This document shows, piece by piece, positions 56,767 through 64,000 of a stretch of DNA of 64,000 nucleotides; within the stretch, counting starts at the first letter, position 1, and each line of letters starts with the position of its first letter. The notes below the pieces were generated by a model. The model saw nothing but the letters and a program-made list of their open reading frames with translations, was not told the DNA's origin and ran no database searches. The stretch spans positions 122,143-186,142 of the forward strand of contig CAWIGB010000032.1 in NCBI GenBank assembly GCA_963835375.1. Direction: 5' to 3'. This stretch comes from Salinisphaera sp963835375 (GTDB lineage: Bacteria > Pseudomonadota > Gammaproteobacteria > Nevskiales > Salinisphaeraceae). The translations under genes were made by a program, and so were the position numbers.

Positions 56767-57319
56767 ATGACGCAACGGATGAGCCATGACCTCTCGATAT
56801 CGGAATCGACGGGCGAGCCGGAAACCCATACGTTCGACGACGATGGTCGCACTCCCAACAGCCGCTATCCGGTTCTGCTCTATCGCGGCCTGACGAGCGA
56901 CACCGGTGATGATCCGCTCGCGGCCGACGTTCGAAGCAGGCTTTGCGACCCACGACTGGCCGCCGCAATGGCGCGGCGGCGTGTTCGCCTATCACCATTT
57001 CCATTCCAATGCCCATGAAGCGCTTGCGGTGTATGCCGGCGAAGCCGAACTCGTGCTGGGCGGTGAATACGGCCAGCCAATGCGGATGACCGCCGGCGAC
57101 GTGGTGATCCTGCCGGCGGGAACCGGTCATTGTCGCGTCTAGGCCAGCGCGGATTTCGCCCTGACCGCTGCCTACCCGGCCGGCCATGACGACTGGGATC
57201 TGTGTCGCCCCGGCGAAACCGCTCCGGAACGCGCCCGCGAGCGCATCGCGGCGGTCCCGGTCCCGCCGCAGGACCCGATCACCGGCACCAACGGCGCGCT
57301 GGTGCGGCTCTGGCGCTGA
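56767..57319 (+). CDS. YjlB-type cupin protein, frameshift and in-frame stop
   Basis: Small cupin of unknown function, about 184 residues if intact. Seen: HTFDDDGRTPNSRYPVLLYR, WRGGVFAYHHFHSNAHEALA (metal His cluster), YAGEAELVLGGEYGQPMRMT, AGDVVILPAGTGHCR, then after the stop ASADFALTAAYPAGHDDWDL and VPVPPQDPITGTNGALVRLW. A shift near 56,935 moves the frame. At 57,139-57,141 an in-frame TAG interrupts the family sequence GTGHCR(L)xASADF, so the copy is either a pseudogene or carries two compensating read errors there. Directly behind sqdB, so probably co-transcribed. No enzymatic role is known. Confidence 0.7.
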
Positions 57320-57363
57320 GCTTCAACACACGCGCCGGGCCTGGCTTTCTCCCAGGCCCGGCA

Positions 57364-58758
57364 TCAGATGGTCTGCCAAGGGCTCGGCGCCGGCGAGTCC
57401 AGCACTTCGCGCAACGTGGCGAGCGCATCGGCCAGTGCCGCGCGGTCGCGGGCGGCGGAAAAACAGAGCCGTATTGCCTGCGGTGCGGCTTCGCTGCCGA
57501 CACAGAACGCCTCGGCCGCGTTCACGCGAATACGCGACTCGGCCAGGCGCTCGACCACACGCGAGGCACGCTGGCCCGGCGGCAGGGGTAGCCAGGCATA
57601 GAAGCCGCCAGCGCGCGTGCGCGGCGAGAATTCGGCGAGCATTTCTTGCACCAGAAGCCGTCGTGCTTCCAGCTCCTCGAACTGGCGGGCCAGCTGGCAA
57701 TCGGCATCGCCGGAGCTGATCCACCGGCCGACAATCAAGGCAATCAAGGGCGGCGGCATCCAGCTGACGTTACGCACAACCGTCGCCACGCGCTCGCGCA
57801 CGCCCGGCGGTACGCGCATGACACCGGAGCGCAGCCCGCCGGATAGAATCTTGGAAACCGAAAACAGAAAGATGGTGCGCTCCGGCGCCCGCTGGTAGAG
57901 CGGCGTACCGCGCTGTTCGGCCGGCAGATGCTGCACGCCGTCCTCCACGATCCAGAGATCGCGCTCGCGGGCGAACGCCACGAGCGCGGCCCGTCGATCC
58001 TCGGCGAGCCGGGCCGTGGTCGGGTTCTGATGCTCCGGCATGACGTAGAGCAGGTCGAACGGCTGCTGGTCGTGGCGCGCGGCCAGTGTGTCCACGAGCA
58101 GCCCGTCGTCGTCGTGATCGAGGGCGACCATGCGCAGCCCGAGCTGGCCGGCCACGCTGATCACGCCGGGGTAGCACAGGCGTTCGGCCGCGATGCGCCC
58201 GCCCGGCCGGGCGAGCGTTGATAGCGCAATGAAGATGCCGTTCATGCCGCCCTGATCAATCACCAGTTCGTTGGCCGCTACCGGCAAGCCGAGCCGGCCC
58301 ATCCATTCGGCATAGATCTCGCGGTGCCAGTCGAGCCCGCTTTCCGGCTGATAGTCGAGCGCCTCGGCCATGGCCACCGGATCGGCCTGCACCTCGGACA
58401 AGGCGCGCGACAACGCCGCGGCGCGTTCGGCGTCGGCCGGCGGCAGAGCCAGCGAGAGGTCGACCCAGCCGTTGTCGTCGCGCGCGGCGCTGACGTGCGA
58501 AAACGCCGGTCTTTCGTCGGCACCGCGCACATAAGTGCCGCTGCCAACGCGGGCACTCACCCAGCCGCCGCGTTCCGCTTCGCTATAAGCCCGCGTGACC
58601 GTACCCACAGTCACGCCCAGCGCTTCGGCAAGCCGCCGCTGCGTGGGCAGCTTCGTCCCCGGCCCGAGTTCGCCGCTTTGCACGGCGTGAGCGATGGCAT
58701 TCGCCAGCTCGCGGTAGCGCGGGCCGTTGCCTGCCAGTTCCGGCACCCAGATTGTCAC
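57364..58758 (-). CDS. MocR-type regulator (GntR helix-turn-helix plus aminotransferase domain)
   Basis: 464 residues, intact. A winged helix at residues 10-75 (YRELANAIAHAVQSGELGPG, LPTQRRLAEALGVTVGTVTR, GWVSARVGSGTYVR) is fused to a class I aminotransferase domain with VIDQGGMNGIFIALSTL, DLLYVMPEHQNPTT, LWIVEDGVQH (PLP Asp) and the PLP Lys in FLFSVSKILSGGLRSG. MocR regulators sense PLP or amino acids and often control the divergent gene, here a LysE exporter. The start is GTG at 58,756-58,758, inside a 17-base palindrome, so binding there would affect its own expression. Confidence 0.93.
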   Translation of the reverse strand: MTIWVPELAGNGPRYRELANAIAHAVQSGELGPGTKLPTQRRLAEALGVTVGTVTRAYSEAERGGWVSARVGSGTYVRGADERPAFSHVSAARDDNGWVDLSLALPPADAERAAALSRALSEVQADPVAMAEALDYQPESGLDWHREIYAEWMGRLGLPVAANELVIDQGGMNGIFIALSTLARPGGRIAAERLCYPGVISVAGQLGLRMVALDHDDDGLLVDTLAARHDQQPFDLLYVMPEHQNPTTARLAEDRRAALVAFARERDLWIVEDGVQHLPAEQRGTPLYQRAPERTIFLFSVSKILSGGLRSGVMRVPPGVRERVATVVRNVSWMPPPLIALIVGRWISSGDADCQLARQFEELEARRLLVQEMLAEFSPRTRAGGFYAWLPLPPGQRASRVVERLAESRIRVNAAEAFCVGSEAAPQAIRLCFSAARDRAALADALATLREVLDSPAPSPWQTI

Positions 58759-58767
58759 GGTGACAAT
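58751..58767. promoter_or_regulatory. 17-base palindrome over the MocR start
   Basis: ATTGTCACGGTGACAAT is a perfect palindrome around its central G. It covers the GTG start of the MocR gene on the minus strand, a plausible autoregulatory operator. Confidence 0.55.
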
Positions 58768-58838
58768 AAAATCATTGACGCCCTCAATACACCGATTAAT
58801 CTAACGAAACAGGAGATAAATCCCCGGATAAATCACAA

Positions 58839-58854
58839 ATTGTACCCGTACAAT
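58839..58854. promoter_or_regulatory. 16-base palindrome before the LysE-type exporter
   Basis: ATTGTACCCGTACAAT: perfect arms ATTGTAC and GTACAAT with two central bases. It lies 47 bases before the exporter start in an AT-rich promoter region and shares the outer ATTGT/ACAAT with the palindrome at 58,751. Centres are about 87 bases apart. Confidence 0.55.
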
Positions 58855-58901
58855 ATCATGAAATACCTCAACCGAAACCCGCTGGCACCCCGGTGCGCGC
58901 C

Positions 58902-59507
58902 ATGATCGGCCTAACCGCCATGATTCCGGTCGCGCTATTCGCCTTGGCCACGGTCGGCACACCGGGCCCGAACAACGTCATGCTCACGGCCTCGGGGGCT
59001 CGCTACGGTTATCGGCGCACGCTCATGCATATCACGGGCATTCTGGGCGGCAGTGCCGTGCTGTACCTCAGCGTGGCCCTCGGGCTCGGCGCCGTTTTCC
59101 AGCAATACGCGATCGTCCAATACACACTCCGCGGGCTGGGCGCTGCCTATCTGCTCTATCTGGCCTGGCGCATCGCCAGTGCCCCGCCGCCCCGTCTGAA
59201 CACGGCCGACGACGCACGGCCGCTGTCGTTCACGGCCGCGGCCGCCTTCCAGTTCGCCAACCCGAAAGTGTGGGTGATGGGGCTGACGCTGACGGCGTCG
59301 TTTCTGCCGGCCCAGGGCCCGATGTTCGCGAATGCGCTCGTGCTGACCGCGATCATGCTCATCGTCGGATTCCCGTGCCTGTCGTTCTGGGCCAGCTTCG
59401 GCAGCGTGATCGGTCGTACGCTGCGTACGAATCGTGCCTGGCGGGTGTTCAACATCGTGATGGGAGCACTGACGGCAGCCTGCGTCGGCTTCATCATTGT
59501 CGATTGA
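58902..59507 (+). CDS. LysE/RhtB-family amino acid exporter
   Basis: 201 residues with six membrane helices. The family start ALFALATVGTPGPNNVMLTA (TPGPN motif) is followed by ASGARYGYRRTLMHITGILG, AAYLLYLAWRIASAPPP, FQFANPKVWVMGLTLTASFL (NPK motif) and FNIVMGALTAACVGFIIVD. Exports an amino acid or metabolite. The divergent MocR regulator suggests induction by the exported compound. The start ATG 58,902 is chosen; the 3' end overlaps the convergent acetyltransferase by 14 bases. Confidence 0.92.
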   Translation: MIGLTAMIPVALFALATVGTPGPNNVMLTASGARYGYRRTLMHITGILGGSAVLYLSVALGLGAVFQQYAIVQYTLRGLGAAYLLYLAWRIASAPPPRLNTADDARPLSFTAAAAFQFANPKVWVMGLTLTASFLPAQGPMFANALVLTAIMLIVGFPCLSFWASFGSVIGRTLRTNRAWRVFNIVMGALTAACVGFIIVD

Positions 59508-60000
59508 GCGGCACCAGCGGCTTGTACATCACCAAGGCATCGACGTCGCCGAGCCGAGGATGACAGAACGCGCCCGGCAGGCGCCCGACGATCTCGAAAC
59601 CATGCTTGCCCCACAGGCGTACCGCGCCTTCGTTGGTCTCGGCCACGAAGTTGTATTGCATGGCGCGGAAGCCGCGGGCGCGGGCTTCGTGTTGGGAGTG
59701 TTCGCACAAGGCACTCGCCCAGCCCTGCCCGCGAGCGGCTTCCGATACGACATAGCCGCAGTTGGCGACATGTGAGCCCTGACCGGGCTGATTGGCGACG
59801 ATGTAATAGGTCGCCACGATCTCGCCCCCTGCGTCCAGGCCGACGAAGGTGGCCGCCGGCTTGTCCATCCAGGCCGTTCGCGCGCTGGCTTCGTCGATAT
59901 CGCGCGGATAGGCATAGGTTTCGCCGGCGGTGAACACCGGCGACAGAATAGCCCAGATGGCGGGCCAGTCGGTCGCTTCGGCGATGCGTATCGAATGCAT
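59494..60000 (-). CDS. GNAT N-acetyltransferase
   Basis: 168 residues. GNAT fold: IRIAEATDWPAIWAILSPVF, TYAYPRDIDEASARTAWMDK, FVGLDAGGEIVATYYIVANQ, the acetyl-CoA loop YVVSEAARGQGWASALCEHS (RGQGWAS) and VRLWGKHGFEIVGRLPGAFC. The last part (GRLPGAFxHPxxG) resembles uncharacterised acetyltransferases near PhnO and YjgM types. The start ATG 59,998-60,000 was chosen over upstream options for domain completeness. Acceptor unknown. Confidence 0.88.
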   Translation of the reverse strand: MHSIRIAEATDWPAIWAILSPVFTAGETYAYPRDIDEASARTAWMDKPAATFVGLDAGGEIVATYYIVANQPGQGSHVANCGYVVSEAARGQGWASALCEHSQHEARARGFRAMQYNFVAETNEGAVRLWGKHGFEIVGRLPGAFCHPRLGDVDALVMYKPLVPLNRQ

Positions 60001-60604
60001 GATGGCTGAGCTGGAAAATACCACGCCAACCATAGCCAATAATGCAATCAATCGGGAGATCGCGATCCGTCTGATCCGACTTTGCTGTCATCCGCCCCGC
60101 CTCCATGGCGGTACCGCAATTCATCGACCGTTCATTCAAGCGATCATCGCGATTGAGCGCCGCTATCGCCCTCGAACGGACGATTTGTACGACGTACGTC
60201 GCCAAATCCGCCCAGGCCCGCGATCACGGCCGCCCCACCCCTTCGAAACCGTCCGGGCGATGTGGCCAAGTCGTTGATTTAAATAACGGACGAACAACCC
60301 CGGACCGACCTTAATTTTTTTTGCCCCGAAGGGTTGTCAAATTCGACTTTAGGCGTAGAATCGCCGGCGTCGACGAGAGATAACGAAAGTTCAAGGCGCT
60401 TTTCGCCACCTTCGGGTCGAACGCATCGTTCTCGTCGCATCGGGCTTGTCCCAAAGAGGCAATACTTGCTTATTCCTATTCGTTGATCGGCATCGGCAAC
60501 GTGCACCGAGGGAAGCGGTTCACGTCAATGCGGATGCCGAAGATCGTCGTGGACCCGCTCAACGAGGGTTCACCGAACATTCTTCTGGTTTTTGAGGAGC
60601 ATTG
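60001..60604. promoter_or_regulatory. Long upstream region of the small exported peptide gene, with promoter
   Basis: 604 bases without a convincing gene, more AT-rich than its surroundings. A sigma-70-type promoter reads TTGTCA (60,334-60,339), 16 bases, TAGAAT (60,356-60,361). Just before it are eight T (60,315-60,322) and an imperfect palindrome CGTTGATTTAAATAACG near 60,273-60,289. If transcription starts near 60,368, the peptide gene has a leader of about 235 bases, long enough to hold RNA control elements; I see no riboswitch I can name. GAGGAG at 60,593-60,598 is the ribosome site. Confidence 0.55.
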
Positions 60605-60769
60605 ATGATGAATACCTTCAAGCTGAACATCGTGAACAGCCTTGTGGTCACCGGTCTGGTCGCCGCTTCCATGATGATGCCGATCGTGGCCGCCGAACTG
60701 GCGCAGGCGCCGAGCGGCCAGCAGGCGCCGGCTGCCGTGCAGACGACGGGCACTCACGCCATCCGCTGA
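60605..60769 (+). CDS. 54-residue exported peptide of unknown function
   Basis: Starts ATG ATG at 60,605-60,610 seven bases behind GAGGAG. The product has a signal-like N-terminus (NTFKLNIVNSLVVTGLVAAS then MMMPIVAAEL) and a short mature tail rich in Ala, Gln and Pro (QAPSGQQAPAAVQTTGTHAI) ending in Arg. A sigma-70-type promoter lies upstream and an intrinsic terminator 32 bases downstream, so it is a free-standing, probably well expressed, transcription unit. No family recognised. A secreted or periplasmic small protein is the simplest reading; a leader peptide is less likely because a terminator follows. Confidence 0.65.
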   Translation: MMNTFKLNIVNSLVVTGLVAASMMMPIVAAELAQAPSGQQAPAAVQTTGTHAIR

Positions 60770-60800
60770 TCGTCTCGACCGGCCCGGCCGAACGCTCATG

Positions 60801-60833
60801 AAAATACCCGGCTCCACGCCGGGTATTTTTTTG
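60801..60833 (+). terminator. Intrinsic terminator of the small peptide gene
   Basis: AATACCCGGC and GCCGGGTATT pair around TCCAC, flanked by four A on the left and seven T on the right. It is strong and close to symmetric, so may also act from the other side. Confidence 0.93.
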
Positions 60834-61051
60834 TGCGCGACCCCAACGCGTCTTGTCCTGGCCTTGTCATGCCGATAAGACAATCGTCGGGCCTTACCGC
60901 CCCGGCAATCATGTCAATATACGGCCCACCGCACACGACCATGCCGCCCACCCCCGGGTTGGCATGTTCGCTGCTTTGCGCTCCGACGACAGGGCGCTCG
61001 ACCGATCGGTCCGCGCCGACGGCCTTTCGGGGCCCGTAGCAGATAACAAGG

Positions 61052-63141
61052 ATGATCATGATCCGACGACAGGCTTTCACGCCCGTGGCGATCGCGCTCG
61101 GGCTGGTGATGATGCAAACCGGCGCCTATGCGGCCGAGGCTTCCGATTCCGATGCCGCAGACATGCAGCTGTCGGCCGCCCGGCAGATTTTCGATACCAG
61201 CAATCTGGATACGAACGTCGGTGCCTGCCAGAACCTCGACACCTTCGTGAACGCCAAGTGGGTGGCGGCCAATCCGATCCCGGCCGATCACACGCGCTGG
61301 GGCTCGTTCAACATGCTGGCCGAGAAGAGCCTCGACGATCAGCATACGATCGTGAAGAAGGCCGCTGCCGAGGCCGACCAGGCGGACAAGAACTCGATCG
61401 AGGCCAAGATCGGGCATCTCTATCAGTCCGGCATGGACACGAAGGCCATCGATCAAGCCGGCTATCAGCCGATCGAGCCGCGCCTGAAGCAGATCGCAGC
61501 CATCGACAGCCGCAAGCAGCTCGGGTCACTACCTCACCCAGGCGTTCGCGGCCGGCCAGGGCCAGGTGTTCGAGCTGGATGCCAGCCCCGATTACAAGGA
61601 CGCGACTCGCATCATCGCCTATGCCTACCAGGCCGGGCTCGGCCTGCCGACGCCGAAGTACTACACCGACAAGGACTATGCCGATCAGCGCACGGCCTAT
61701 GTCGACTACCTGACCCATCTGTTCAAGCTGGTCGGCGAGTCCGACGACCAGGCCGCTACCGACGCCAAGAAGGCGATGGCCTTCGAGACCGAGCTGGCCA
61801 GGCACTCGCTGTCGCGCGTGGAAATGCGCGATCCGAAGAACCAGTACCACTTCGTCACGCTGGCCGAAGCCAACAAGGCCACGCCGAACTTCGACTGGAA
61901 AGCCTTCTTCGCCGCCCAGGGCGCCGACATCAAGAAGGGGTTCTCGCTGTCGGAGCCGAAGTTCTTCGCCGAGTTCAACAAGCTGCTCGGCCAGGCGCCG
62001 CTCGATCAGTGGCGTGCCTATCTGCGGGTGCATGCGATCGACGATGCCGCGCCGCTGCTATCCCAGCCGTTCAACGACGCCCATTTCGCCTTCTACGGCA
62101 CCACGCTCAACGGCCAGCCGCAGCAGAAGGCCCGCTGGAAGCAGTCGCTGGACGCGGTCAACCAGGCCATGGGCCAGGCGCTCGGCCAGCTCTACGTGAC
62201 CAGATACTTCCCGCCAGAAGCCAAGGCCCGGGCCCAGCAGCTGGTCGAAAACCTCCGCGCCGCACTCAAGGCGCGCATCCAAGACAACGGCTGGATGAGC
62301 GGGCAGACCAGGAAAGGCGCTCGACAAGTGGTCGAAGTTCCTGCCCAAGATCGGTTATCCCGCGCACTGGCGTCTGGGCCGGCATCGACATCTCGGCCGA
62401 CGGTTTCTACGCCAACATGGAGGCCGCGGCAAATTCAACCACGATTACGAGATGGACTATGTCGGCCAGCCGCCGAGATCGCCAGCGCTCGGGCATGACG
62501 CCGCAAACGTCAACGGTTATTACAACCCCACCGACAACACCATCAATTCCCGGCCGCCATCCTGCAACCGCCGTTTTTCTATGCCAACGGCGACGATGCG
62601 GTGAACTACGGCGGCATCGGCGCGGTGATCGGGCATGAATCCAGCCACGGTTACGACGACCAGGGCAGCCAGTTCGACGGCAACGGCAATCACGTAGAAT
62701 TGGTGGACCCCGGCCGATCGCAAGGCATTCGACGCGCGCACCCACAGCTGGTTGATCAGTTCGACCAGTACACGCCAATCCCGGCAAGCCGGACATCCAC
62801 GTCAACGGCAAGCTGACGCTGGGCGAGAACATCGCCGATCTGGACGGCCTGACGCTGGCCTACGACGCGTTGCAGCCGGCGCTGGCAAAAACCCGAAGGA
62901 AGGCGACGAGAAGATCGACGGCTATACCAGAATCAGCGTTTTTTCATGTCCTGGGCGCGGGTATGGCGTGGCAGACGCGGGACAAAGCGCTGGAGGTGCG
63001 GCTGAACTCGGATCCGCACTCGCCAATGAGCCAGCGTGCCATCGGAGCGCCGTCGAACATGCCGACCTTTGCCAACGCTTTGGACTGCAAGCCGGCGATG
63101 CGATGGTCCGGCCGGCCGACAAGCGGGTCGAGATCTGGTGA
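61052..63141 (+). CDS. M13-family (neprilysin/PepO-like) zinc metallopeptidase, frameshifted
   Basis: About 690 residues. Signal peptide RRQAFTPVAIALGLVMMQTG, N-terminal M13 domain (NLDTFVNAKWVAANPIPADH, WGSFNMLAEKSLDDQH), then ALGQLYVTRYFPPEAKARAQ. The catalytic block is NYGGIGAVIGHESSHGYDDQ (HExxH as HESSH, near 62,630) and GENIADLDGLTLAYDAL (third ligand), and the end is IGAPSNMPTFANAL and AMVRPADKRVEIW. Shifts near 61,520, 62,320, 62,430, 62,550, 62,690, 62,775 and 62,890 split the second half. The start could be 61,058, better spaced from AAGGA. Probably periplasmic or lipid-free secreted peptidase. Confidence 0.87.
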
Positions 63142-63150
63142 GCCGAGGCG

Positions 63151-63180
63151 CCGGCCCGCGGCGATTCGCCCGCGGGCCGG
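63151..63180. terminator. GC hairpin behind the M13 peptidase gene
   Basis: CCGGCCCGCGG (63,151-63,161) pairs perfectly with CCGCGGGCCGG (63,170-63,180) over an eight-base loop, starting nine bases after the peptidase stop. Only two T follow, so its strength is uncertain. Confidence 0.6.
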
Positions 63181-63245
63181 TTGCACCGTAACGGCTGCCG
63201 CGACGGTGCTAGGCTGAGCGCTCTGCTTTCCGGCCGGTGCGACCC

Positions 63246-63938
63246 ATGCGCTATCGCCTGTTCATCGCCAACCGCAATTATTCCTCGTGGTCGATGCGGC
63301 CCTGGGTGCTGATGCAGGCGCTGGCCATCGAATTCGAAGAGATCCTTACGCCGTTCGACGGCGCCGGCCGGCAGACCGCCTTCGAGGCCTTCTCGCCGAC
63401 CGGCAAGGTGCCTTGCCTGCACGCCGGCGAGGACGTGATCTGGGAATCGCTGGCGATCGTCGGGTATCTCGCCGAGGCGCATCCGGCTGTCTGGCCCGCA
63501 CAGGCCGGCGCCCGCGCCTGGGCCCGCGCGGCCACCGCCGAGATGCATGCCGGGTTTTCCGCCCTGCGCGACGAGTGCTCGATGAACTGTGCGCTGCGTA
63601 TCGAGCTGGGCACGCCGAGCCCGGCCCTGGCGCGCGACATCGCGCGGCTCGATGCACTATGGGCCGAGGAGCTGGCCCGCTTCGGCGGGCCCTGGCTGGC
63701 CGGCGCCGAATTCACCGCCGTGGATGCCTTCTATGCGCCGGTCGCGGTGCGGATTCACGGCTACGGCATCGAACTGGGCGACGAGCAGGCCGCCTATGCC
63801 GAGCGGCTGCGGGCGCATCCGGCCGTGGCCGACTGGATCGCGCAAGCCCTCTGCGAGTCCTGGATCGATGAATCACACGAAGCGGACTGCATCCGTGGCC
63901 GGCGCGTACTCGAGGACCGACGCGCGCCATCCGTCTGA
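63246..63938 (+). CDS. Glutathione S-transferase family protein
   Basis: 230 residues, intact. GST-N domain LFIANRNYSSWSMRPWVLMQ with Ser in the SSWS active-site motif, GRQTAFEAFSPTGKVPCLHA (cis-Pro) and VIWESLAIVGYLAEAHPAVW, then an all-helical C-domain (SALRDECSMNCALRIELGTP, FGGPWLAGAEFTAVDAFYAP). The SSWSLRPW start is that of YfcF/zeta-like bacterial GSTs of unknown substrate. Separated by about 100 bases from the peptidase gene, with a hairpin between, so probably its own unit. Confidence 0.9.
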   Translation: MRYRLFIANRNYSSWSMRPWVLMQALAIEFEEILTPFDGAGRQTAFEAFSPTGKVPCLHAGEDVIWESLAIVGYLAEAHPAVWPAQAGARAWARAATAEMHAGFSALRDECSMNCALRIELGTPSPALARDIARLDALWAEELARFGGPWLAGAEFTAVDAFYAPVAVRIHGYGIELGDEQAAYAERLRAHPAVADWIAQALCESWIDESHEADCIRGRRVLEDRRAPSV

Positions 63939-63945
63939 GCCTTCA

Positions 63946-63973
63946 GCCGCCGGCGTCGTAGCGCGCCGGCGGC
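63946..63973 (+). terminator. Hairpin after the glutathione transferase gene
   Basis: GCCGCCGGCG (63,946-63,955) and CGCCGGCGGC (63,964-63,973) with an eight-base loop, followed by GTCTT. A likely transcription end, with a weak T-run. Confidence 0.6.
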
Positions 63974-64000
63974 GTCTTCCCGGCCAGAACCGCCAAGAGG

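Noticed and set aside
1..64000. Mobile elements, CRISPR arrays, tRNA or rRNA genes
   Set aside because: I looked for transposase, integrase and phage motifs, regularly spaced repeats, cloverleaf ends with CCA and rRNA landmarks on both strands and saw none. Detection of tRNAs by eye is limited, so a covariance-model scan would be decisive.

Overview
This 64 kb window comes from a GC-rich chromosome, most likely of a marine or halophilic gammaproteobacterium. A Salinisphaera-like lineage would fit, but that is inference from gene content only: WS/DGAT acyltransferase, methylcitrate synthase, Lpp-type lipoprotein, SelO, MscL, OpgD, polyamine and polyol catabolism, sulfolipid synthase. I see no rRNA, tRNA, CRISPR array, insertion sequence, integrase or phage gene. 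About 20 of roughly 57 genes are broken by single-base shifts, including housekeeping genes. The shifts restore textbook family sequence when one base is added or removed, so most look like sequence errors rather than decay. I give such genes as one feature spanning the whole gene and say where the frame moves.

Layout. 1-3,266 (minus): WS/DGAT, a MAPEG protein, prpC and acuI, i.e. lipid storage and propionyl-CoA use. 3,479-5,779: dodecin, pdxH, an L,D-transpeptidase and, facing it across a shared terminator, an Lpp-like lipoprotein. 5,959-18,024: housekeeping and envelope genes (3-hydroxyisobutyryl-CoA hydrolase, selO, mscL, queA, a PAP2 phosphatase with a small membrane partner, a Kef-type antiporter, a class III aminotransferase). 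18,069-27,704: a sugar-alcohol region with a dehydrogenase, a three-part ABC importer, a divergent SorC-type regulator with palindromic operators, a diguanylate cyclase, and a PQQ dehydrogenase preceded by a small membrane protein.

27,902-40,785 (all minus): a 13 kb polyamine locus that reads as one transcription unit: puuB-like oxidase, potG-potH-potI transporter, three tandem potF-like binding proteins, puuA, an acetylpolyamine deacetylase-like gene, and two more puuB-like oxidases. A divergent lactate monooxygenase-like gene follows. The palindrome TTGTGATCACAA occurs at both ends of the divergent region and again, extended to 24 bp, upstream of a porin at 50,254, which suggests one regulon.

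42,805-51,613: glutathione transferase, thioesterase, opgD, DUF4105 protein, oligoendopeptidase F, MscS channel, porin. 51,759-57,319: the most interesting block. A plcP-like phospholipase is coupled to an agt-like glycosyltransferase, with a GtrA-like membrane protein and a divergent sqdB (UDP-sulfoquinovose synthase) plus cupin, and a PHO-box-like sequence lies in the divergent promoter. Together these suggest phosphate-controlled replacement of phospholipids by glyco- and sulfolipids. 57,364-64,000: a MocR regulator diverging from a LysE exporter, a GNAT acetyltransferase, a 54-residue exported peptide with its own promoter and terminator, an M13 peptidase and a glutathione transferase.
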